From assembly GCA_913058345.1 (NCBI GenBank), contig CAJXQR010000005.1, positions 186,001 through 250,000 on the forward strand: 64,000 bases of DNA, given 5' to 3'. This stretch comes from an uncultured Gammaproteobacteria bacterium. Its GTDB lineage: Bacteria; Pseudomonadota; Gammaproteobacteria; Pseudomonadales; Porticoccaceae. Shown in pieces: positions 26,899 through 34,883 of the stretch. Within the stretch, counting starts at the first letter, position 1. Every line of letters starts with the position of its first letter. The translations under genes were made by a program, and so were the position numbers. The notes below the pieces were generated by a model. That model was not told the origin of the DNA, searched no databases, and was given only the letters and a program-made list of their open reading frames with translations.

Positions 26899-27329
26899 CC
26901 GCCTCCTTACATATCGTCTGCCCCCTGTGCGCAGGCGTCAATCGCGTACCCAATAACAAGCTCGCTAATGGACCAAAATGTGGCAAGTGTCAGCAGCCTT
27001 TATTTGGTCATCCTCCTCAGGCACTAAATGCTGGCAATTATCAGACCGTCATTACCCGCAATGATATTCCTGTCGTTGTCGATTTTTGGGCACCCTGGTG
27101 TGGCCCCTGTAAAGCGATGGCTCCCGCCTACGAACAGGCGGCAAAAGAGCTTGAACCACGGGTTCGTTTCGCCAAGCTCAATACTGAGCAAGAACCATCG
27201 ATCGGTAGCGGGCTCGCCATTAGAGGTATTCCAACACTGATCGTTTTTGCCGGGGGTAAAGAAATTGCCAGACAGTCCGGCGCTATGCCACAGGGCGAAA
27301 TTATCCGCTGGGTAGAAAGTGTTCTCTGA
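26895..27329 (+). CDS. trxC: Thioredoxin 2
   Basis: 144-residue cytosolic disulfide reductase. An N-terminal zinc ribbon (CPLCAGVNRVP and CGKCQQPLFG) precedes a thioredoxin fold with the active site WAPWCGPCKAM and the cis-proline region GIPTLIVF. This layout is specific to TrxC, which in other proteobacteria responds to oxidative stress. It is translationally coupled to cbpM, an arrangement that puts a redox chaperone beside CbpA/CbpM. Confidence 0.95.
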   Translation: MTASLHIVCPLCAGVNRVPNNKLANGPKCGKCQQPLFGHPPQALNAGNYQTVITRNDIPVVVDFWAPWCGPCKAMAPAYEQAAKELEPRVRFAKLNTEQEPSIGSGLAIRGIPTLIVFAGGKEIARQSGAMPQGEIIRWVESVL

Positions 27330-27388
27330 ATAGGAGATTTGTAGCGGTATCCTGTCGAAAATAATTAATCATAAAAAAGGCAACAATA

Positions 27389-27940
27389 ATGAAATTATCC
27401 AAACCGAGAATACAACCACTAACAGAGAATGAGTGGAGCACCGAACAGCGCGAAATGCTTGCGCCTATTAAGCGCGATGGGCCTTTCTACAATGTGCTGG
27501 GCACGCTTTCTCGTCATTGGCCAGCGGCACAGAAATTTACCACCTGGGCCTTCCACATCATGGGTGACACCTCCACGTTGGCACCCCGGGAGCGAGAGAT
27601 CCTCATTTTGCGTATTGGCTGGTTGTGTCAAGCCGAATACGAGTGGGGCCAACATGTGATTTTCGCTCGCGATGCCGGCCTCAGCGATGAGGAAATCGCC
27701 CGCGTTAAAGACGGCCCTGACGCTGAGGGCTGGAGTGACCATGACGCCACCCTGCTGCGCGCTGTCGACGAGTTACATAGCGACGCTTTTGTCAGTGACA
27801 AAACCTGGGCGGCACTTGCTGAACAATACAGCGAACAACAGCTAATGGATGTTGTGTTTACCGTTGGCCAATACAACATGGTGTCCATGGCACTGAATAG
27901 TTTCGGTGTGCAACTCGACAAGGGAGTAAAGGGATTTTAG
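27389..27940 (+). CDS. Carboxymuconolactone decarboxylase family protein
   Basis: 183-residue all-helical protein of the CMD/AhpD-like superfamily. The core region REREILILRIGWLCQAEYEWGQH is the family signature, but the AhpD redox pair CxxC is absent (one cysteine, in WLCQAEY), so it is probably not a peroxidase partner. Members are variously decarboxylases or uncharacterised. It is the last gene before the gene-poor accessory block, with a strong hairpin 146 bases downstream. Confidence 0.85.
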   Translation: MKLSKPRIQPLTENEWSTEQREMLAPIKRDGPFYNVLGTLSRHWPAAQKFTTWAFHIMGDTSTLAPREREILILRIGWLCQAEYEWGQHVIFARDAGLSDEEIARVKDGPDAEGWSDHDATLLRAVDELHSDAFVSDKTWAALAEQYSEQQLMDVVFTVGQYNMVSMALNSFGVQLDKGVKGF

Positions 27941-28085
27941 TTAGGTGTTTGAAATAGGGAGGTTAGCCAAGTGACGTGGAGTTTGATACCACAAGACGGA
28001 AAACTTTGGCATAGGGTGTAGTGTAGTTTTATAAGCTGCTGTAATGTCATAAGTTACTAGCGACCGAGTTTTCTTGCTTTGGATG

Positions 28086-28131
28086 AAACACCTCGGGTGA
28101 CGCAAAATTTTGTGTCACCCGAGGTGTTTTT
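28086..28131. terminator. Near-perfect palindrome, probable bidirectional terminator
   Basis: Arms AAACACCTCGGGTGAC (28086-28101) and GTCACCCGAGGTGTTT (28114-28129) are exact complements; the twelve bases between continue the palindrome with one G-T pair, giving a stem of about 22. A run of five T follows (28127-28131). It fits a rho-independent terminator for the gene ending at 27940, though it lies 146 bases away. Confidence 0.6.
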
Positions 28132-28216
28132 GCATAAGTGATAAACGTGAAAAAACATCAACCCCTTTAAATCAATGGATTGACTGTACTTGTCAGTGTT
28201 TGAAATCGGAGAAGTA

Positions 28217-28249
28217 CGTCACCTGACGTGTTTTTTACGTCGGGTGACG
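28217..28249. repeat. Second hairpin sharing its arm sequence with the upstream palindrome
   Basis: Arms CGTCACCTGACGT (28217-28229) and ACGTCGGGTGACG (28237-28249) pair over 13 positions with one mismatch of wobble type, around a loop of G plus six T. The left arm plus loop resembles the right arm plus T-run of the hairpin at 28086 (shared pattern GTCACCYGASGTGTTTTT). Function unknown. Confidence 0.55.
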
Positions 28250-28283
28250 CAGACTTAGCTGTTAGGGCCACGAAGGAGAGTCT

Positions 28284-28370
28284 ATGAGTTTCACGGAAGT
28301 AGTAGAAATTGGCGGAGCAGTATTTCGAGCAGAGTTACAATACAGTAATGACTACCACGTCCATGACTGA
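28284..28370 (+). pseudogene. 5' fragment of an unknown gene, cut at an IS30 remnant
   Basis: A 28-codon reading frame starting MSFTEVVEIGGAVFRAELQ has an excellent ribosome site (AAGGAGAG, five bases before the ATG) yet stops at the exact point where homology to the IS30 remnant begins. It reads as the start of a real gene truncated by the insertion. The family cannot be recognised from this length. It could also be a genuine very small protein. Confidence 0.35.
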
Positions 28371-28680
28371 TGCTTCGTGCCATCAGACCAAAGCGCCTGA
28401 TATGCCCCGTAATTTGTTCCGGCGACCTGGCTTGTCTGAACAGTTTGCAGATCAATAAAAAATCCGTGCCGGTGCAGTGCCTGTTTCTCCGTGATCGGCT
28501 GCGCCGTGCCCGTATACGTCGTTTTGTTTTTGATGGCCGATGAGCACCATCGCTGACATGACAGCGATTGCGGTCAAGCTCTCGGCACAGGGTGGAATGG
28601 TGGCGTTTCATGATGCGTGCTATTGCACGGATTTATAGGCCTTGCTGACACAAGGTTGATAACGTTATTCTTTCTTGACA
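28370..28680 (-). pseudogene. IS30-family transposase remnant, copy A
   Basis: Minus-strand reading gives an IS30-type N terminus: LSTLCQQGL, an in-frame TAA, then IRAIARIMKRHHSTLCRELD, with a frameshifted continuation. The pattern 'GLSIRAIA...HSTxxRELxRN' is the helix-turn-helix of IS30 transposases. A 305-base copy in the same orientation lies at 31405. Only about 100 codons of the ~330 expected survive, with stops and frameshifts, so it is not functional. Weak similarity to copy B continues upstream to about 28780. Confidence 0.75.
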
Positions 28681-28863
28681 GGTGAGTTGTCTATGCGACA
28701 TGGGCTTATCCTTCTTCTTGCCGGAATGGGATATGGCTTATTTTACAGCTCACTTTCTTACATTTCGAAGGTGTCACGGTTAGTTTATGAATTCGGCAAA
28801 ATACTTTGATGCACGAATTCGTAACTTGCAAAGTTATCTGAACAAAAACAGAGGAATACGCTC

Positions 28864-29520
28864 ATGTCTATTCGCATTGATGATGTCGCACCAGATTTTA
28901 CTGTGGATTCCACGGCTGGCGAAATTACGCTTCACGACTGGATTGGTGACAGCTATGCCATCCTGTTTTCACATCCAAAAGATTTCACGCCGGTATGTAC
29001 TACCGAATTCGGTGCAGTTTCTAAGCTTGTACCTGAATTTTCCAAACGCAACACCAAGGTTATGGGTGTATCAGTGGACAGCGTTGAAGAGCACATGAAA
29101 TGGAAGCGCGATATCGAATCCTTTTCCGGTGCACCTGCTGACTTTCCAATTATTGATGATACGTCCTTGAAGGTATCTAAATTGTACGACATGCTACCAG
29201 CCGGTGCTTATCTAACGGACGATCGTACGCCTGCCCACAGTGCTACTGTGCGGACTGTGTTCATCATTGGTCCGGATAAAAAAGTTCGACTAACCCTGTC
29301 GTATCCAATGGCCGTGGGTCGTAACTTCGCGGAAATTTTACGTGCACTGGACGCTATTCAGATTACTGACGGTGCATCTATCGCAACGCCCGCTGACTGG
29401 GTTCCAGGTCAGGACGTAATCGTGGGGCTGGGCTTAAACGATGAGCAGGCTAAAGAAAAGTTTGGTGATATTAATATTGAACTACCTTATTTAAGATTTA
29501 CAAAGGCCCCGCAGAAGTAG
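28864..29520 (+). CDS. 1-Cys peroxiredoxin (Prx6-like)
   Basis: 218-residue thiol peroxidase reducing hydrogen peroxide and organic hydroperoxides. The peroxidatic cysteine is in FSHPKDFTPVCTTEFGAV, with the conserved Thr two positions before the Cys-flanking loop and the distal Arg in the segment VRTVFIIGPDKK. Length and the C-terminal arm (LPYLRFTKAP) are typical of the Prx6 subfamily, which lacks a resolving cysteine. It lies in the island bounded by IS30 remnants, just after copy A. Confidence 0.93.
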   Translation: MSIRIDDVAPDFTVDSTAGEITLHDWIGDSYAILFSHPKDFTPVCTTEFGAVSKLVPEFSKRNTKVMGVSVDSVEEHMKWKRDIESFSGAPADFPIIDDTSLKVSKLYDMLPAGAYLTDDRTPAHSATVRTVFIIGPDKKVRLTLSYPMAVGRNFAEILRALDAIQITDGASIATPADWVPGQDVIVGLGLNDEQAKEKFGDINIELPYLRFTKAPQK

Positions 29521-29611
29521 GAAGCTGAAAGGTAGGTAGGATGCTTTCCAGGTTATCTCTACCCCTTTTGACTAGGTCTTTTGATGTTAAAAACTGGCTT
29601 AAAAAAATGTT

Positions 29612-29694
29612 TCACCTGCAACATTTGCTATACCCGTTTGTGTATGCCGCGTAGTTCCATTTTCACAAACGCTCTCCGTAAAGGTTGCAGGTGA
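29612..29694. repeat. Nested inverted repeats in the intergenic region
   Basis: Outer arms TCACCTGCAAC (29612-29622) and GTTGCAGGTGA (29684-29694) are perfect complements of 11 bases. Inside them, CGTTTGTG (29635-29642) and CACAAACG (29664-29671) are also perfect complements, with internal loops of 12 bases on each side. No T-run follows, so it is not a standard terminator. It could be a leader structure for the His-rich gene or a small mobile-element scar. Confidence 0.55.
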
Positions 29695-29762
29695 GCTCTG
29701 CTTTAGGTGGATTGACATCAAAAAGCATTTGCTACTAGCTACTAATCCAAAAGGAGCGCAAC

Positions 29763-30149
29763 ATGAATAAGGAGCATCAACATGATCATAGTGACCACAA
29801 GAATGAGCACTCGGATCATGGAAGTTGGCTAGCCGAGCATCGCCGCTGGCGTATCGAGCATAGTAAGCTGCTCGCTACCCTGCACCGCATTGAGGCTGAA
29901 ATTCACGAACATGAGGCCCTCATGCAAGAACATCAACAAGCTATCGCGGCTCACGAGGTCAAGATCGCACGCCACGAAAAGCAAATCAATGAACATGAGC
30001 GGACAGGCCATGGCGCTGGGCACAAGGCCGCTCAGGTAGAGCATGATATGCAACATCAAGCTCACGAAGATTTTGCCCGTAATCATGAGCAACTGAAAAA
30101 ACGTCATCAGGCAATCTGTCACAAGCTGAAGGAGCTGAGCCTCGACTAG
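29763..30149 (+). CDS. Histidine-striped helical-hairpin protein, probable metal binder
   Basis: 128-residue protein with 23 histidines (18%) and many Glu/Lys, no recognised family. His-Asp repeats open it (HQHDHSDHKNEHSDH). Then histidines fall every seven residues at 50, 57, 64, 71 and 78, a turn ERTGHGAG follows, and they again fall every seven at 87, 94, 101, 108 and 115. Isoleucines at 61, 68 and 75 keep heptad spacing too. This suggests two amphipathic helices each with a histidine face, a plausible Zn/Ni/Co/Cu buffer. AAAAGGAGC precedes the ATG. The ZIP transporter starts 22 bases downstream, probably in the same operon. Confidence 0.8.
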   Translation: MNKEHQHDHSDHKNEHSDHGSWLAEHRRWRIEHSKLLATLHRIEAEIHEHEALMQEHQQAIAAHEVKIARHEKQINEHERTGHGAGHKAAQVEHDMQHQAHEDFARNHEQLKKRHQAICHKLKELSLD

Positions 30150-30171
30150 ATTGCTTTGAAAGGATACAAAT

Positions 30172-30906
30172 TTGGATACAACCCTACTGACCATTCTGGT
30201 TTTTGGGCTCTTAATGAGCCTGATTGCCATAATCGGCGGGCTATTTATATTTTTGCCCGAGAAAGTTTTGAAACACTGGTTGAAGCCTATAGTTGCTTTC
30301 GCTGCGGGGTCGTTACTCGGAGGCGCTTTCTTTCATATGCTTCCACATGCACTAGGTGCTTCAGAATCACAAATTTTCGTAATGCTATGGGTGGCCGTCG
30401 GCTTCACAGTTTTCTTTGCCCTTGATCAACTACTTGAGTGGCACCATTGCCATCGTGCGCCTTCCGAGCATGTGCAGCCCTTAGGCCCTTTGCTGTTGAT
30501 TGCTGATGGAGTTCACAACTTACTCGGAGGGCTTGCCATTGGCGCTATCTTCCTTGTGGATATTCGGGCTGGAATCGCAGCATGGGTCGCCGCCGCGCTG
30601 CACGAGCTCCCACAGGAAATAGGTGATTTCGGGGCGATGGTTCATGCCGGTTATTCACGTCAAAAAGCCCTACTTTATAACTTTATCTCTGCGCTAACTT
30701 TTCCGCTTGGTAGTGTTATTGCTTATGGCGTTGGACAGAGTATGAATGTGTATTTCCTTGTGGCGTTGGGGGCCGGGAACTTTCTTTATATTGCAGGTGC
30801 AGACCTTATTCCAGAGGTCAAACAGGCAGAGCGACTTCGAGAAACAGGAGTTCGGTTCGTGTTCTTTGTATTAGGTGCTTTTTTACTTTTTGCGGCGGCA
30901 CTTTAA
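30172..30906 (+). CDS. ZIP family divalent metal transporter
   Basis: 244-residue inner-membrane protein with about eight hydrophobic segments, mediating uptake of Zn2+ or related metals. The binuclear metal motifs are present: ADGVHNLLGGLAIG (TM4) and ALHELPQEIGDFGAMVHAG (TM5). A short His/Pro loop, FHMLPHALGAS, lies in the first half. The start is TTG at 30172, preceded by GAAAGGA. It follows the His-rich gene closely, which supports a shared role in metal handling. Confidence 0.9.
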   Translation: MDTTLLTILVFGLLMSLIAIIGGLFIFLPEKVLKHWLKPIVAFAAGSLLGGAFFHMLPHALGASESQIFVMLWVAVGFTVFFALDQLLEWHHCHRAPSEHVQPLGPLLLIADGVHNLLGGLAIGAIFLVDIRAGIAAWVAAALHELPQEIGDFGAMVHAGYSRQKALLYNFISALTFPLGSVIAYGVGQSMNVYFLVALGAGNFLYIAGADLIPEVKQAERLRETGVRFVFFVLGAFLLFAAAL

Positions 30907-30956
30907 TGCGGCCATGGTAACCTTACAAGGCTCAGCGAAATCGCCCTGAACTTTCC

Positions 30957-31352
30957 TCACTTTAGTGGACACCTTCTAATCACTCAGGAGGTGGCAAATG
31001 CCCCGATGTACACAACTTAGGAAGACATGGCAATATACGAATGATCTCAAAATAAAGGCGGTTAAGCTTAGCTATCAGAGTGGGATGCAAGCTTGGCAAG
31101 TCGCTGAAGACTTTGATAGACATCCCTTCATGCTGGCCCGTTGGTGAAAAACGTATTAAGGGTATTTGTCGGAACTGAAGCCCTGCAACCGCAAGGTATC
31201 CCAATCGGCAGGAAACGCGTAGAACGGCTTATGTACAGTGCGGGACTAAAAGGCTGAGTTGTCAGAGTGACACGCCGCCAGCCTGGACTTAAACATAATT
31301 TATAGCGTTTACGGCGGTGTTTAGATGACTGTCTCAGGTGTGTCTAAAGTGA
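30957..31352 (+). mobile_element. IS3-family insertion sequence remnant with terminal inverted repeats
   Basis: The ends TCACTTTAGTGGACACCT (30957-30974) and AGGTGTGTCTAAAGTGA (31336-31352) are inverted repeats with a one-base gap and a few changes. Inside, a 49-codon frame at 30998-31147 reads as an IS3 OrfA N terminus (LKIKAVKLSYQSGMQAWQVA) ending in a stop. Farther on, IGRKRVERLMYSAGLKG, then VTRRQPGLK in the next codons, are pieces of the OrfB integrase start. An intact IS3 element is ~1.2-1.5 kb, so most of it is deleted. Confidence 0.75.
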
Positions 31353-31404
31353 ACCCCCATTGCGTTGTCTCACCAAATATAGTGCTAGATCGCTTCATGG
31401 TTTA

Positions 31405-31710
31405 TACGTCTCGTCACCAGACGAAAGCATCCGATATGCCCCGCAATTTTTTCTGATAACCAAGCTTATCTGAGCAGCTTGCAGATCAATAAAAAAACAT
31501 GTCGGTGTAGTGCCTGTTTCTGCGTCACCGGTTGCGCTGTGCCCGTGTACGCGTTGTGCTTTTGATGGCCGGTAAAGCATCATCGGTGACATGACAGCGA
31601 TTGCGATCAGGTCCCGGTATAGCATGGGTGATGGCGTTCCGATATACGCGCAATCGCGCGAATTGAAAGGCCTTGATGAGATAAGGTCGATAACGTCACT
31701 CTTTCTTCAT
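31405..31710 (-). pseudogene. IS30-family transposase remnant, copy B
   Basis: Direct-orientation relative of the remnant at 28370. The minus strand reads LSTLSHQGLSIRAIARISE, then in another frame RHHPMLYRDLIAIAV, the degraded counterpart of HHSTLCRELDRN. Shared blocks with copy A include GATATGCCCCG and TTGCAGATCAATAAAAAA. Copy B keeps the serine codon that is a stop in copy A, so they decayed separately. Weak similarity continues to about 31755. Nothing functional remains. Confidence 0.7.
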
Positions 31711-31896
31711 TGCCGGGATGAGATAAATCCTCATTTTATATCTCATTGAAGGTGATAAAACAGAGGTCGATCAGTTCAGGCTTGCCATTTTGGCAATGGT
31801 CAAGTCATAAGCAGTGCAGAGACTGGTTTGATTCTGAAAGCTTAGTACAGAGCAAGATTCGAAATGGAAATCGTAAATTACGACAAAGGACGGTGT

Positions 31897-33552
31897 ATGA
31901 AAATATTGATTATCGGCGGATACGGTGTATTTGGCGGGCGATTAATAGACTTGCTTTCAGATATTAATGAGTTAGAAATTATTGTTTGTGGCCGACATTT
32001 ATCTAAAGCCCAAAAATTTTGTACGGCTTTTAGAGGTCAGGCAAAAGTTAGGGCCATGCAGCTTGATCGCAGGGATATTGCCAAAGTGCTTTCAACAGAA
32101 CGACCAAACATTGTTGTTGATGCTTCTGGCCCATTTCAAGTTTATGGCTCTGATTGTTACAGTGTCATTCAGTCTTGCATAGCGGAACGTGTGCATTACC
32201 TGGATTTCGCGGATGCTGCCGATTTCGTCTATGGGCTATCACAATTTAATGAGCAAGCCCAATCTGCTGGTGTGTTCGTTTTATCTGGAGTCAGTAGCTT
32301 TCCCGTACTTACTGCTGCTGTATTACGAGACATGGCTTTGTCGATGGATATTGTGTCAGTGCGGGGTGGAATAGCCCCGTCTGTTTATGCTGGTGTTGGC
32401 ATAAACGTGATGAGAGCAGTGCTCAGTTATGCGGGCGAACCCGTTACACTTCAGCGTAATGGCGAAATAGGACATGGAGTTGGTCTTGCAGAAAGCTGCA
32501 GGTATACGGTAGCTGTGCCGGGTAAAATGCCACTTAGAAATATTCGCTATTCTCTAGTCGATGTGCCTGACTTGCAAATTATACCGCTAGAACACGCCAC
32601 CTTAACGGATATATGGATGGGTGCAGGTCCAGTACCTGAAACGCTTCACCGATTGCTCAATCTTTTAGCCAAAGCGCGTGCGCGGTTCAATTTGCCTTCT
32701 TTAGTCCCTTTCTCGACCTTGTTCTATATCGTTTTAAATATGGTTAAATTCGGTGAACACCGTGGTGGCATGTTCATCCATGCTGAAGGCATAGCGAATG
32801 GCGAAAGAATAGAGCAGAGTTGGCATCTATTAGCAGAGGGAGATGATGGTCCCTATATCCCATCAATGACGATAGAAGCGATTATTAGAAAGTTTTTGCA
32901 CGGCCAACAGCCCGATACAGGAGCTCGCTCTGGGGCTAAGGCTCTTGATCTTTCTGACTATGATAATCTGTTTGATGCGAAACAAATTTATACAGGCTTT
33001 AGGGGCGATGATAGAACACCGCTAATATTTAAACGTGTGCTAGGTTCAGCGTTCGATACTTTGCCAGAAAAAGTTAAAGAGTTACATAGTCAATCCGTAG
33101 TCAGTCAATGGAGTGGATTGGCAAATGTTAGACGTGGTGATGGGCTGTTAAACAAAATAATTTGTACGTGTTTTTCTTTCCCACACACAGCAGATAATGT
33201 ACCTGTTGAGGTGTCAATTACGCCGCAGGGTCATTGTGAACGCTGGGTTCGAAACTTTAATGGCAAGGTTTTTTCATCGTTTCAAAGGAAAGGTAAAGAT
33301 AAAAATGAATTTTTGTTGATTGAAACCTTTGGCGTTATAAATGTCTCAGTTGCGCTGGTGGTTGAGGAAGATAAATTATTTTTTGTTCCTAGGCGCTGGT
33401 CTATTTTTGGAATTCCCTTGCCAGCTTTTCTTTTGCCTAAAGGGCGTAGTTTTGAGACTGAAGAAAATGGATTGTTTGTTTTCAACGTTGAAATTTTTAT
33501 GCCCATAATTGGTTTGATTGTTTCGTACTCGGGTAACCTTAAGCAGGTATAA
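31897..33552 (+). CDS. Saccharopine dehydrogenase-like protein with C-terminal DUF4166
   Basis: 551-residue two-part protein. Residues 1-~340 form a saccharopine-dehydrogenase-like Rossmann unit (MKILIIGGYGVFGGRLIDLL, then IVVDASGPFQVYG), as in enoyl/ketone reductase-like proteins. The rest matches DUF4166, with HCERWVRNFNGKVFSS and RRWSIFGIPLPAFLLPKG. No lysine-pathway gene is near, so the family name should not be read as a reaction. ATG 31897 is chosen over an ATG eleven codons upstream because AAAGGACGG lies just before it. The gene is A+T-rich relative to the core blocks. Confidence 0.8.
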   Translation: MKILIIGGYGVFGGRLIDLLSDINELEIIVCGRHLSKAQKFCTAFRGQAKVRAMQLDRRDIAKVLSTERPNIVVDASGPFQVYGSDCYSVIQSCIAERVHYLDFADAADFVYGLSQFNEQAQSAGVFVLSGVSSFPVLTAAVLRDMALSMDIVSVRGGIAPSVYAGVGINVMRAVLSYAGEPVTLQRNGEIGHGVGLAESCRYTVAVPGKMPLRNIRYSLVDVPDLQIIPLEHATLTDIWMGAGPVPETLHRLLNLLAKARARFNLPSLVPFSTLFYIVLNMVKFGEHRGGMFIHAEGIANGERIEQSWHLLAEGDDGPYIPSMTIEAIIRKFLHGQQPDTGARSGAKALDLSDYDNLFDAKQIYTGFRGDDRTPLIFKRVLGSAFDTLPEKVKELHSQSVVSQWSGLANVRRGDGLLNKIICTCFSFPHTADNVPVEVSITPQGHCERWVRNFNGKVFSSFQRKGKDKNEFLLIETFGVINVSVALVVEEDKLFFVPRRWSIFGIPLPAFLLPKGRSFETEENGLFVFNVEIFMPIIGLIVSYSGNLKQV

Positions 33553-34196
33553 AAGTCTATTAGCCGCTAGGTTTGTAATGGGTAATTAAATATACGGATG
33601 CATTAAATAGTCTTTTTATGATCAGATGAAAAACCTAACAAACGGATATGACGGATAAAGTTATTTCTAGTGCTTATGTCTAGTAACTTAGGGTGATCGT
33701 ACCGTTACTCGTTTTTGTCTGACGCTAAACACCTTAGACCTGATTTACTGTTTTCCGTCAACATGGGCTTTCCAGTAATGAAGTTTCAATTCTGTCCTTC
33801 CGCGGCGCAATTTACCTTGATGAATTCAGTAGTTGTTATAGTGCCCCATTCAGTCGTACACATGACACTTCAAGGGAAAGTTTCGTGTCTTTCTTCCAGG
33901 ATGCCTATTTTATAGAAAATGTAACGATATAGCCCTATGGTTTGATAGTGGGTCGAGTGCGGGAGTACAAGACATTATATCTTGTAAAAATTCTGATTCG
34001 TCATTGAGGCTTTTTAAAAATAAGAAATAAACATTAGGTATGTATTTTTACTCTGCTTAGCTTGCAATAGTGCCTGGTTTATCTACAGCGCTGCAAGGTT
34101 CCTCTGGAACTAGCTGCCACGCCTAGGTGTCCAACTTGGGTCGGCTTGAAGTCGACGACATAGCTCACTCAAATATCTACTGAAAAGGAAAAGCTA
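33553..34196. other. Intergenic region, no supported gene
   Basis: 644 bases, A+T-rich. A ~60-codon open frame without an ATG ends at about 33920 on the plus strand (contains VSILSFRGAIYLDEF) and may be decayed coding sequence, but I cannot assign it. The 3' part should hold the promoter of the PepSY gene; AAAAGGAAAAG precedes its ATG. Confidence 0.4.
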
Positions 34197-34472
34197 ATGA
34201 AGATTAAAACGGCATCAACATTAATAGCGAGTACTGCCTTATTATCTATGCTCGGACTCTCTCAAGTCTTTGCGGGCGAACGACCTCCGGCTAATGCAAA
34301 GCCGCTAGTTGAAATTATTAACGAGCTTGAAAAACAGGGCTACTCTCCGATTACCGAAATATCACTGGACGATGGTATATGGGAAGTAGAAGCGTATAAA
34401 GACAATCAAGCTCGGGAATTAAAACTTGAACCTTCCAGCGGCAAGATTCTTTCCGATCGCCGCGATGATTGA
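34197..34472 (+). CDS. PepSY domain-containing exported protein
   Basis: 91-residue small periplasmic protein. A classical signal peptide ends at SQVFA-GE (about residue 26). The mature part is one PepSY unit: LVEIINELEKQGYSPITEISL, then GIWEVEAYKDNQARELKLEP and SGKILSDR, the usual ending. PepSY domains are thought to be inhibitory or metal/redox-linked; here no peptidase or two-component genes adjoin. Good ribosome site AAAAGGAAAAG upstream. Confidence 0.85.
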   Translation: MKIKTASTLIASTALLSMLGLSQVFAGERPPANAKPLVEIINELEKQGYSPITEISLDDGIWEVEAYKDNQARELKLEPSSGKILSDRRDD

Positions 34473-34819
34473 ATATCAGGTAAACTAAGAAATTATTGCT
34501 GCAGGGCTTTTGTTTTGGATACTGTGCATGTTCCGCAAAAGCGCTTCAATGCAGGTATTAGGGCATAAAGATGGAATATGACTTAGATACGGCCGCTATT
34601 CGTTTATGGCAACGCTGTCTTTTCGATGAGAAGCTCACGAAAAACCTATCAATTAGACACTGACTGTTATGAGCCGCAAGCTTTCATGGTCGAGGACTGG
34701 GAGACCCTGTTCCGCGGCCCCCGTGCTCCCACGCGAGGGCGGCCGCTGCGCTTTCTTATGCAGCATTAAGAAGTGCTATCTACTTCGTTGCCCATGAAAA
34801 GCCTGGTACCACCTTCGAA
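34473..34819. other. Intergenic region upstream of the riboswitch, no supported gene
   Basis: 347 bases. A 30-codon frame beginning at 34571 (MEYDLDTAAIRLWQRCLFDE) and a short G+C-rich stretch near 34715-34755 are visible but neither looks like a complete gene. The promoter of the sugE transcript should lie in the 3' part. Confidence 0.35.
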
Positions 34820-34862
34820 GTAAGGACGACCTTACCTCTCGATTTTGTTAGGGGACGGCCCC
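34820..34862 (+). promoter_or_regulatory. Guanidine-II (mini-ykkC) riboswitch
   Basis: Two short hairpins with ACGR loops, the defining feature of this class: stem GTAAGG, loop ACGA, stem CCTTAC (34820-34835), and stem GGGG, loop ACGG, stem CCCC (34851-34862), joined by a 15-base linker. The sequence GGGAG (34873-34877), the ribosome site of sugE, follows at once, so guanidine binding would be expected to expose it. The downstream gene is a guanidinium exporter, the standard target. Confidence 0.9.
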
Positions 34863-34883
34863 AAAGCTAACTGGGAGCTGTGT

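Noticed and set aside
27939-28280. Possible integron attC site (GTTAGGT and GTTAGGG with hairpins between)
   Set aside because: The required R/L box arrangement is not present and the second core lacks the final pyrimidine; no integrase or cassette series is visible.
28787-29098. 103-codon frame overlapping the peroxiredoxin start
   Set aside because: It overlaps a well-supported gene in a different frame and has no homology signal.
33715-33915. 66-codon frame starting at 33715
   Set aside because: It has no ribosome site and no family features; an overlapping frame is equally open, so it is probably chance or decayed sequence.
34845-34883. In-frame TTG start for the SMR exporter at 34845
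   Set aside because: It lies in the riboswitch linker and hairpin; the ATG at 34884 has its own ribosome site.
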